Assembly: GCA_964344485.1 (NCBI GenBank)
Contig: CAYFNF010000022.1
Span: 1-5,213 of the forward strand
Source of the DNA: CAYFNF01 sp964344485
Lineage (GTDB): Bacteria; Patescibacteriota; Patescibacteriia; UBA9570; XYC2-FULL-38-9
DNA length: 5,213 nucleotides
Direction of reading: 5' to 3'
Position numbers and translations under genes: made by a program. Every line of letters begins with the position of its first letter. The first letter of the stretch is position 1. The notes under the pieces were generated by a model. That model made no database searches and was not told the DNA's origin. It worked only from the letters and a program-made list of their open reading frames with translations. This document shows positions 1 to 5,213 of the stretch, piece by piece.

Positions 1-48
1 AGTGAGAGCTTACACCAAACAGCGGATTTTTACATTCCTTCTGGTTCA
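1..48. other. Sequence beyond the early stop of the MscS-like gene
   Basis: This short stretch follows the premature stop of the channel gene on the minus strand. A normal MscS protein would continue here with a P-N-[SG] motif and the rest of the beta domain. One alternative minus frame is open from the stop region to the window edge and reads N-S-V-M-N-Q-K at its beginning, which resembles what should follow. The remainder of that frame does not look convincingly like MscS. It may be a degenerate channel tail or foreign DNA; 48 bases cannot decide. Confidence 0.4.
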
Positions 49-2694
49 TCACAGAATTATAACCTCATGATTGTCCGGGGTTTTGATCGTTACTGCCCTG
101 ACGCCGATTTTAGTAACTTCACCAATTTTGTCCGCCACCTTGATGATATCGCCTGTGCGAATCGGTCTTTCCAAAAGCAAAAGCAGGCCACTGACAAAAT
201 TATTGGCCACATTTTGCAGGCCGAACCCTATTCCAACACCCAAGGCGCCGGCGACGATGGCCAGGTTGGTCAGATCGATTCCCATATAGCGTAGCGTGAA
301 CAGGAAGCCGAGGAGGACGACGCCATACTGGGCGAAGACCGACAGACTGTGACGTATGCCGATATCAGCTATCTTTCTGAACATCATCCTGAACGTCATT
401 TGCCGTACCCAACGGCACCACCAGATGAAAACCGAAACAAGCACAAGCAGCAAAACCAGATCTGAGAGCTGGATGGGCGTTTTTCCCCAATAGAACAGCA
501 CCCACGACCAGGTTTTGATCAACATCTGGGCTGGTTTGGATTGAGAGTCCCATCCATAAATGAAGAACAGCCCGAACCAGGCCCCGGCAAAAAGGAGCAA
601 CCGGCCAACCCGGTGTACGGGGTCTATTACACCTTGAATCCAGAACAGGCTATCTTTGACTTTGAGATTGACCCGATTCTTGAGATAAATGTCAAAATCG
701 TCCCAAAGTCCGTGGAGGATGGCCCAGGTAACCAATACCAGAATCAGCCACGAAATATATTTCCCGGCCACCCACCCAAGATTGACATATCCGGCCAGAC
801 CGATGGCCGCTGCCACCAGAAATGAGAGAGGCACAATCAAACTGAGAAAGCGGATGACCTGCATCCAATAACCCTCTCCCAAGCGTTCCGAAAGTCCAGC
901 TATGGCCCCCTGACGAAAACCGAAGATGGGAAGGATGCCCAAAAACAGGAAAATCATGAAAACCCGGTCCAAAAGATCCTGGAGAGGTTGGGGAAACGTC
1001 ATGGCATGGGTCACAATCACCATTCCGGAGTAGATGCTTCCTAAAATAATGATGACGGCTACCAATCGGAAACGATGAATCTGTGCGGCTCCTGCATCGG
1101 GATTGAACTCGATGAGAAAAAACCTTAATGCCTGGAGACCCAAGCCAATGGCTGGAGGAAGCAGGGCAAGGGTATAAAGAACGGTGCTATCGGGCGGAGC
1201 CATTCCCACAGCGGAAACGGCTATAACCAGGCCGCCGGCAGGAAGCAGGATCCAAAAATTTTTCCAGATCATCAGGCCAATACGTATTGCCGAAGCCTTG
1301 CCGAAGCTGATCTGCGCTGCGGCTCCTTGGCCGGGGACGGCTTTTCGCAGCACTTCTATACGAAACCAGAAGGAAAACGCCAACCAGGCTGCTTCAAAAC
1401 TCAATAGAAGAAGCAACACAAAAATAGGGGCTTCCTGGATGGTTCTACCAAGGTTCTGAAATGCCATGGCACTTTTTTTGAGAAGCTCTTCAGGAAGTAG
1501 TAAAAGAGCTGATCCCAGAAATTGCCACTCTTCAATCGTGGAAGGTAAAAGTTGGCGGGTTTGAAGATCGGTGCGAATCCGGTCATTGAGCATTCTGCGT
1601 ATGGTGTTTTGTTCTGTCTTCGTAGCTTTACGCAATCCGTCAATCACTGTGCCCAAACCGGCATAGGATTGAGCCAGACCCTCTATATCTTTTATTTGCA
1701 AAGATTTAAGCCATTCCGGAGTCGGTCGTTTTTCTGTGACGGACAACAGCTGGCGCAAGACATTATCCTTACGGCGCAAAAGATCCAAGGCCGCATTGGT
1801 GTCTGAATGAAAGGCCGTCACCCACTCCAGATAGGTTTCAATTTCTGCTGTAGCGGTCTGTTCGGTGGGCAACGTATTATAGTGACCGCGCTGATTTTCA
1901 AGCTCAGCGACACGGATTTCCATTTGATGAAAGCGAATACGTTCTTCAGCCAGATAGATACGCCACTCCAGTAGTGGTCGTTTGCCACTCGTTTCATCTG
2001 GTTTGTCTGCCAAAATATTGATTTCGCTGCGCCATTCGGTGATTTTATCCTGCTGTTCCTTGATTTTTGTTTGTAATCGACCACGCACCTGCTCAAGAGC
2101 CTCCTGTTGAGTTTTCCTTTGAGAGGTGCTGAAGTGGCCTTGCAACGTTTCCATCCATTCTGCGGCAAGGAGGTTGTTCTGCTCTGCAATCCCATGGAGT
2201 TTCTGAAGCACATCAAGCCTCTGCCTGTTTAAGGAGAGGAGTTTTTCCTTGTCTGCCAATTCCACTTCCAAGTTTGGCAACTGTTCCTTTTGCGCGGCAT
2301 CGGCATCTTGGCCCGTCGCACTTTTCAAGGATTGGATTTGATGTTGAAGCTGGGCAATGACACTTTCCTCACCTCTGATGGTGCTGGACAAGGTTTGTAC
2401 ATCCACATCCGCATTTTCCACACCCATGCGAGCAGCCTCAAAATCCAGGCGACTCTGTTCCAACAGGTTGCGATCAACATCTTCGATTCGAAGATCAGCA
2501 AGCTGTTTTTTCCGTTCAGCCAAATGGATTTCATGGTTGTGCCGGGCTTGATCCAACAGTTTACTGGACTCTTCAAGGCTTTTTTTCCGGGCTGCATAAG
2601 CATCTAAAACGGCTGATTCACCCGCAACCCCAGGCATCGGCGTCAAGGCAAGGGCAATGAATAGTGCAACCATGAACTTGAATGGTGAAGTCAT
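49..2694 (-). CDS. MscS-superfamily (MscK-like) mechanosensitive channel, C-terminally truncated
   Basis: This 881-residue inner-membrane protein of the MscS superfamily would act as a tension-gated channel releasing solutes on hypo-osmotic shock. Residues 1-25 look like a signal peptide (hydrophobic 8-19, then V-A-G-E). Residues about 28-380 form a charged, helical, coiled-coil-rich periplasmic domain as in MscK-type members. From about 423 there are roughly ten or eleven membrane segments (near 423-444, 472-497, 505-525, 543-563, 577-595, 613-636, 645-664, 696-714, 743-760, 788-803). The pore helix at about 808-842 carries G-I-G-F-G-L-Q-N and ends in E-R-P-I-R-T-G-D, the MscS signature. The protein stops at N-H-E-V-I-I-L, where relatives continue with a P-N-[SG] motif, so the end of the beta domain and the alpha-beta vestibule, about 120 residues in E. 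coli MscS, are absent. The ATG at 2694 fits the signal peptide but has only an A-run in front and no clear Shine-Dalgarno. Family is certain; function of the truncated product is doubtful. Confidence 0.93.
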   Translation of the reverse strand: MTSPFKFMVALFIALALTPMPGVAGESAVLDAYAARKKSLEESSKLLDQARHNHEIHLAERKKQLADLRIEDVDRNLLEQSRLDFEAARMGVENADVDVQTLSSTIRGEESVIAQLQHQIQSLKSATGQDADAAQKEQLPNLEVELADKEKLLSLNRQRLDVLQKLHGIAEQNNLLAAEWMETLQGHFSTSQRKTQQEALEQVRGRLQTKIKEQQDKITEWRSEINILADKPDETSGKRPLLEWRIYLAEERIRFHQMEIRVAELENQRGHYNTLPTEQTATAEIETYLEWVTAFHSDTNAALDLLRRKDNVLRQLLSVTEKRPTPEWLKSLQIKDIEGLAQSYAGLGTVIDGLRKATKTEQNTIRRMLNDRIRTDLQTRQLLPSTIEEWQFLGSALLLLPEELLKKSAMAFQNLGRTIQEAPIFVLLLLLSFEAAWLAFSFWFRIEVLRKAVPGQGAAAQISFGKASAIRIGLMIWKNFWILLPAGGLVIAVSAVGMAPPDSTVLYTLALLPPAIGLGLQALRFFLIEFNPDAGAAQIHRFRLVAVIIILGSIYSGMVIVTHAMTFPQPLQDLLDRVFMIFLFLGILPIFGFRQGAIAGLSERLGEGYWMQVIRFLSLIVPLSFLVAAAIGLAGYVNLGWVAGKYISWLILVLVTWAILHGLWDDFDIYLKNRVNLKVKDSLFWIQGVIDPVHRVGRLLLFAGAWFGLFFIYGWDSQSKPAQMLIKTWSWVLFYWGKTPIQLSDLVLLLVLVSVFIWWCRWVRQMTFRMMFRKIADIGIRHSLSVFAQYGVVLLGFLFTLRYMGIDLTNLAIVAGALGVGIGFGLQNVANNFVSGLLLLLERPIRTGDIIKVADKIGEVTKIGVRAVTIKTPDNHEVIIL

Positions 2695-2736
2695 TTTTTT
2701 TACATGGGTTAAGAAGTTTTTATATTTGTCACGCCA

Positions 2737-2745
2737 AATATATCA
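2737..2745 (-). promoter_or_regulatory. Candidate extended -10 for the channel gene
   Basis: On the minus strand this site reads TGATATATT, an extended -10 (TGn) followed by TATATT, five of six matches to TATAAT. Transcription would start near 2730, leaving a leader of about 36 bases before the ATG at 2694. No good -35 hexamer lies 16-18 bases upstream. If it is inactive, the channel gene could be read from the kinase gene, since no clear terminator is seen in the 123-base gap. This is a weak prediction in AT-rich DNA. Confidence 0.25.
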
Positions 2746-2817
2746 TAAAATCATTGCAGCAGCGCATCCGGATTTTGAGATGAGGGTTTTATACGTTGCC
2801 AGCAATAATCGTGTGTC

Positions 2818-4713
2818 TCAAACAAACTGTGCGATGCACTCCAGGAGGCGTTTCTTGCTTATGGGTTTGGAGAGATGCAGGTTGCAGCCGGCGGCTCTGG
2901 ATTTGTCGATATCACCCTTCATGGCGTTTGCCGTGAGTGCAAGTATGGGAACCGGGGTCTTGTTTTGGCTACGTTCATACTCCCTGATAAGCCGCGTAGC
3001 CTCATAGCCGTCCATCTGGTCCATGTTTATATCCATCAAGATAAGATCGAAACCGCTTTGCTTGAAGGCTTGCAAAGCCTCATGGCCATCTTCGACGATG
3101 GTCAGTGCATAGTCGGTGTTTTTCAGGAACGCCTCTACCACCATTCTGTTGTCACGGGCATCATCGGCCAGAAGTATGGAGAAGCCAGCCTGGGGCTTTG
3201 CAACAGTGCCAGGCAGCTCCAGATCACTTGCAGGTTTGGGCTCAGCGGCTATTGGCTCCTGGCACGGTATCTCGATGTTAAAGGTGCTGCCGTGGCCAAT
3301 TTTGCTCACCACCCAGATCCTGCCACCCATATGTTCTACCAATTTCTTACAGATGGAAAGTCCGAGTCCGGTTCCGCCGAAACGTCGTGTCGTGGAGGCT
3401 TCTGCTTGTTTGAAGGGTTGAAAAATTGCCTGTAATCGCTCCTCTGTTATGCCGATGCCGGTATCTGAAATCGAAAAACGCAGCATGTTGTCGGTTGATC
3501 TGAGCAGGGAGACGACCACTTTACCGCGTTCGGTGAATTTGATGGCGTTGGATATCAAGTTGAGTAGAATCTGCTTGATCCGCTGATCGTCGCCAACTAT
3601 CAGTTCCGGGACCGATGAATCAAAATCGTGATCCAGGCCGACCCCTTTTCCCAGCGCCTTGAGCTTGAAGATTTCCAGGGTGTTTTCCACCACATATCTG
3701 GGATTGAAGGTGATGGAGTCCAGAGCGAGCTCTCCAGCCTCGATCTTGGATAGGTCCAGAATATCGTTGATGAGGGCCAACAATCCTTCACCGGCATGGT
3801 TGATGATCTTTATATAGTGCTGTTGGTCCGGGTTGAGGTCGCTTTCGGCCAGCATCTCTCCCATACCGAGTATGGCATTCATCGGCGTGCGGATATCATG
3901 GCTCATGGCGGCCAGAAACTCGCTTTTTGCAACGTTGGCCACCTCGGCTTCAACCTTGGCGCTCCTGAGATACTCCTCCATTTTCCTGCGTTCGACGAAC
4001 ATCGCTATCTTGCTTGCCATGTCGTTGATCAACTTACGTTCTTCAGCGAGAAACGGGCCTTCGTCAATGTCGGGCCTCTCCTCCAGGTAAAAGACCTCTA
4101 TCACCCCTTCCTGACCATCTTTGACGGCAATGTTGCAGGACTGTTTCCATTCGGTTTCGCGAAAATTGTCGGTCGTGAACTCCCTGCCGTCGATGATGAT
4201 TCTGGCGCAGGTAATGTCTGGATAGTGCCAGGCGGCGGGGAGCAGGCGAACCGCTTTCTCCAGGGCATGGTCGATTCTGATTGCATGTGTGTTGAATACT
4301 TCCGACATCGAGTAAAGTCCGTTCAACTCTTTGACGCGCTCGGCCAGATCATGGGTTTTCTTCTCCAGGTTGCGTTCTGCTGTGATGCGGGTCAACTCTG
4401 ATGGAATCAACTGGATCAGGCCCAAGGTCAAGAGGATTCCGCCAAGCATGTGGCCTAAAACCTCTTCAATCCACTCCATGATCGGTGTGTCCAGGATCAT
4501 GAGAGGTATTTGAAAATCGAATTCGTCAACCAGATCCATGATTGCCGCAAGGAGGAGCATGGCGAATCCGGCGCGGATTTTGTTCCATCCTGGCAGAATG
4601 TGGTTGTCCGGTACTTTGTGCAGAAAATATTGCAGCACCATGATGGAGCTTAAAAAAGCCAGCACGGTCAAGGCTTCGATGATGATGTCGCCTGCTTGTG
4701 CAATATCCAGCAT
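2818..4713 (-). CDS. Membrane-bound hybrid sensor histidine kinase (GAF-like, HisKA, HATPase, REC)
   Basis: This 631-residue kinase autophosphorylates on histidine and passes the phosphate to its own receiver domain. Numbering is from the ATG at 4713, chosen because AAGGAG lies 8 bases upstream; a TTG eight codons earlier has no such site. Membrane segments lie near 8-31, 46-65 and 85-104. The first loop is basic and the second acidic, suggesting N-terminus out and C-terminus in, with only a short periplasmic loop. A coiled coil (about 107-135) leads to a GAF-like region (about 136-240) with a Y-L-E-E-R-P strand. HisKA follows with the H-box F-L-A-A-M-S-H-D-I-R-T-P-M, phospho-His H272. HATPase has N389 in the N-box, D-T-G-I-G-I from D417, F-Q-P-F near 431, and G-G-T-G-L-G-L at 446-452. 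The receiver (about 511-631) has D517/D518, phospho-acceptor D561, T594 and K616. All catalytic residues are present. No HPt domain or partner regulator is in the window, so the output is unknown. The signal is probably sensed in the membrane or by the GAF-like region. Confidence 0.95.
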   Translation of the reverse strand: MLDIAQAGDIIIEALTVLAFLSSIMVLQYFLHKVPDNHILPGWNKIRAGFAMLLLAAIMDLVDEFDFQIPLMILDTPIMEWIEEVLGHMLGGILLTLGLIQLIPSELTRITAERNLEKKTHDLAERVKELNGLYSMSEVFNTHAIRIDHALEKAVRLLPAAWHYPDITCARIIIDGREFTTDNFRETEWKQSCNIAVKDGQEGVIEVFYLEERPDIDEGPFLAEERKLINDMASKIAMFVERRKMEEYLRSAKVEAEVANVAKSEFLAAMSHDIRTPMNAILGMGEMLAESDLNPDQQHYIKIINHAGEGLLALINDILDLSKIEAGELALDSITFNPRYVVENTLEIFKLKALGKGVGLDHDFDSSVPELIVGDDQRIKQILLNLISNAIKFTERGKVVVSLLRSTDNMLRFSISDTGIGITEERLQAIFQPFKQAEASTTRRFGGTGLGLSICKKLVEHMGGRIWVVSKIGHGSTFNIEIPCQEPIAAEPKPASDLELPGTVAKPQAGFSILLADDARDNRMVVEAFLKNTDYALTIVEDGHEALQAFKQSGFDLILMDINMDQMDGYEATRLIREYERSQNKTPVPILALTANAMKGDIDKSRAAGCNLHLSKPISKKRLLECIAQFV

Positions 4714-4721
4714 GGTTAGTA

Positions 4722-4727
4722 CTCCTT
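4722..4727 (-). promoter_or_regulatory. Shine-Dalgarno of the kinase gene
   Basis: The minus strand reads AAGGAG followed by 8 bases and then the ATG at 4713. This perfect site decides the start in favour of that ATG over the in-frame TTG at 4737. Its first three bases (AAG) also form the downstream end of the inverted repeat at 4725-4746, so its accessibility could depend on that fold. Confidence 0.8.
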
Positions 4728-4746
4728 GATACGTCAAAGTATCAAG
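4725..4746. repeat. 8-bp perfect inverted repeat overlapping the kinase ribosome binding site
   Basis: The arms CTTGATAC (4725-4732) and GTATCAAG (4739-4746) are exact reverse complements around a 6-base centre. The repeat lies immediately upstream of the kinase ATG and includes part of AAGGAG. It could be an operator for a dimeric repressor or, in RNA, a hairpin that partly hides the ribosome binding site. The repeat is directly visible; either role is inference. Confidence 0.6.
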
Positions 4747-4752
4747 AGATCG

Positions 4753-4784
4753 GTTGAAAAATGGTTTGAAGAATATTTTTCAAC
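4753..4784. repeat. 10-bp AT-rich inverted repeat in the divergent intergenic region
   Basis: The arms GTTGAAAAAT (4753-4762) and ATTTTTCAAC (4775-4784) are perfectly complementary around a 12-base loop. No T-run follows the stem in either direction and the stem is AT-rich, so it does not look like an intrinsic terminator. It could be an operator, a leader hairpin of the kinase mRNA, or part of the end of the transposon remnant next door. Confidence 0.6.
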
Positions 4785-4789
4785 TCTAC

Positions 4790-4802
4790 CATGGCAGCCA
4801 TG
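4790..4802. repeat. Short palindrome, 6-bp arms with a single central base
   Basis: CATGGC (4790-4795) and GCCATG (4797-4802) are exact reverse complements around one A. Together with the two repeats at 4725-4746 and 4753-4784, it makes three inverted repeats within 80 bases of non-coding DNA. A protein-binding site is possible, but a palindrome of this size can occur by chance. Confidence 0.4.
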
Positions 4803-4805
4803 AAT

Positions 4806-4835
4806 TTTATAGCTCGTATTCTGGATTCCGGTTCA
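4806..4835 (-). promoter_or_regulatory. Candidate sigma-70 promoter of the kinase gene
   Basis: On the minus strand a TGAACC hexamer (4835-4830, three of six matches to TTGACA) lies 18 bases before TATAAA (4811-4806, five of six matches to TATAAT). Transcription would begin near 4799 and give a leader of about 86 bases containing the repeats at 4753-4784 and 4725-4746. The -35 is poor, so this is only the best visible candidate. Confidence 0.25.
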
Positions 4836-4845
4836 TACTAAGCCG

Positions 4846-4873
4846 TTCATTGATCAGCCGACATTGGTATAAT
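4846..4873 (+). promoter_or_regulatory. Extended -10 promoter of the transposase remnant, probably leaderless
   Basis: TGGTATAAT at 4865-4873 is a perfect TATAAT with the TG extension. A weak TTCATT (4846-4851, three of six matches to TTGACA) lies 16 bases upstream. The ATG at 4880 begins only 7 bases after the last T of the -10, where transcription normally starts, so the mRNA would have almost no leader. No Shine-Dalgarno is possible in that gap. This also supports the ATG at 4880 as the true start. Confidence 0.5.
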
Positions 4874-5161
4874 CAGGCCATGGACAAGCTCGATGGCCGT
4901 AAATTGAATCGCAAGACTCTTGAGGAAATGCACATCCGCGCCGTTCTTCAGGTGGAAAAGGGCGAATCTCCCGAGACGGTGATTCAAGCGCTCGGTTTTC
5001 ATCGTGGCTGCATCTACGACTGGATCGCAAAATACCGCGAAGGCGGCACAGAGGCTTTGCGGGCTCGCAAGGCGCCGGGCAAGAATCCCAAGTTGGCTGG
5101 TCGTCAGTTGCAATGGCTGTATCAGACCGTGGTGGGAAAAAACCCGCTTCAATTGAAGTTC
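4846..5161 (+). mobile_element. Remnant of an IS630-family insertion sequence
   Basis: The promoter and the first 94 codons of the transposase are what can be recognised of the element. The right-hand two thirds, including the catalytic domain and right terminal repeat, are missing after about 5161. The left end cannot be placed: it should lie upstream next to a TA target dinucleotide, but without the partner repeat none of the inverted repeats at 4725-4802 can be assigned to it. The left boundary given is only the promoter edge. Confidence 0.6.
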
Positions 5162-5209
5162 CTGATTACCAATGAGTCTCAGCCAGTTTTAGGAGCCTTC
5201 CCGGCATAG
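4880..5209 (+). CDS. IS630-family transposase, N-terminal fragment (truncated)
   Basis: The 109-residue product matches the N-terminal part of IS630-family (Tc1/mariner-like) transposases. It opens M-D-K-L-D-G-R-K-L, followed by a helix-turn-helix with A-L-G-F-H-R-G-C-I-Y-D-W near 37-48, the linker K-Y-R-E-G-G at 51-56, and a second helical part with L-Y-Q-T-V-V and K-N-P-L-Q-L-K-F ending at residue 94. Family members run to about 340 residues with a DDE catalytic domain. Here, after F94, the last 15 residues are unlike the family (which normally continues with a P-F-A-L-W type segment) and a TAG follows. The fragment could bind transposon ends but cannot catalyse transposition. The start at 4880 was chosen over an in-frame TTG at 4754 because it matches the usual family N-terminus and sits just behind a strong -10. 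Most likely a decayed insertion sequence. Confidence 0.82.
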   Translation: MDKLDGRKLNRKTLEEMHIRAVLQVEKGESPETVIQALGFHRGCIYDWIAKYREGGTEALRARKAPGKNPKLAGRQLQWLYQTVVGKNPLQLKFLITNESQPVLGAFPA

Positions 5210-5213
5210 GTGG
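5162..5213. other. Unrelated sequence joined to the broken transposase
   Basis: From about 5162 the sequence no longer encodes IS630-type protein in any frame I can recognise, so a junction lies here. It could be the edge of a second insertion sequence, the end of a deletion, or native DNA. On the minus strand one frame stays open from the window edge to a TAA near 5166-5168 and could be the tail of a gene beginning outside the window; I do not recognise it. Too little sequence is visible to identify the source. Confidence 0.4.

Noticed and set aside
67..2607. Several plus-strand and off-frame minus-strand open frames inside the channel gene
   Set aside because: The channel frame carries a signal peptide, membrane segments and the MscS signature; the others show low-complexity or random-looking translations and no plausible start signals.
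2774..2822. Inverted repeat TTTGAGA / TCTCAAA around the kinase stop codon, considered as a terminator
   Set aside because: The arms are only 7 bp, separated by 35 bases with weak internal pairing, and no T-run follows on the minus strand.
2875..4401. Long open frames on the plus strand opposite the kinase gene (2875-3435, 186 codons, and 3796-4401, 201 codons)
   Set aside because: They lie wholly within the minus-strand kinase, whose motifs are unmistakable, and their translations show no recognisable domain. They are shadows of its codon usage.
4714..4737. Kinase start at the in-frame TTG at 4737
   Set aside because: The ATG at 4713 has a perfect AAGGAG 8 bases upstream, while the extra codons from 4737 run through that ribosome binding site and part of the inverted repeat.
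4753..4784. Intrinsic terminator between the divergent genes
   Set aside because: Both flanking genes are transcribed away from this region, the stem is AT-rich and no U-tract follows it.
4754..4879. N-terminal extension of the transposase frame starting at a TTG at 4754
   Set aside because: The extension would cover the inverted repeat, palindrome and promoter, and its residues are unlike IS630 proteins, which begin near M-D-K as seen at 4880.
1..5213. CRISPR array, retron, diversity-generating retroelement, toxin-antitoxin pair, tRNA or riboswitch
   Set aside because: No regularly spaced repeats, reverse transcriptase motifs, small gene pair, cloverleaf or recognisable riboswitch core was seen on either strand.

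Overview
The window reads as bacterial chromosome from a Gram-negative. The best guess is a Desulfobacterota (delta-proteobacterial) or similar environmental lineage. This rests on the style of the hybrid histidine kinase, the large MscK-like channel with a signal peptide and periplasmic coiled coil, the IS630-type transposase remnant and roughly balanced base composition. It is an inference from family resemblance; no taxonomic marker gene is present.

Layout. Positions 49-2694 (minus strand) hold a large MscS-superfamily mechanosensitive channel whose reading frame stops inside the C-terminal beta domain, so the cytoplasmic vestibule is missing. Positions 2818-4713 (minus strand) hold a membrane-bound hybrid histidine kinase: three membrane segments, coiled coil, GAF-like region, HisKA, HATPase and receiver. 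Its start is an ATG at 4713 behind a perfect AAGGAG. The kinase lies upstream of the channel on the same strand with a 123-base gap. Positions 4714-4879 form a divergent intergenic region with three perfect inverted repeats; one overlaps the kinase Shine-Dalgarno. Positions 4880-5161 (plus strand) encode only the N-terminal DNA-binding part of an IS630-family transposase. It then runs into unrelated sequence and stops at 5207-5209. An extended -10 sits so close to its ATG that the transcript is probably leaderless.

How the parts relate. A kinase and a tension-gated channel side by side could both serve envelope or osmotic stress, but only adjacency and shared strand support this. Genes at both ends of the window are broken (channel near 51, transposase near 5161), which suggests a segment disturbed by insertion-sequence activity or small deletions.

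No RNA gene, CRISPR array, retroelement or defence system was found. I see no convincing new multi-gene system. The points worth following are the channel frameshift, the structured leader of the kinase gene and the leaderless transposase remnant.
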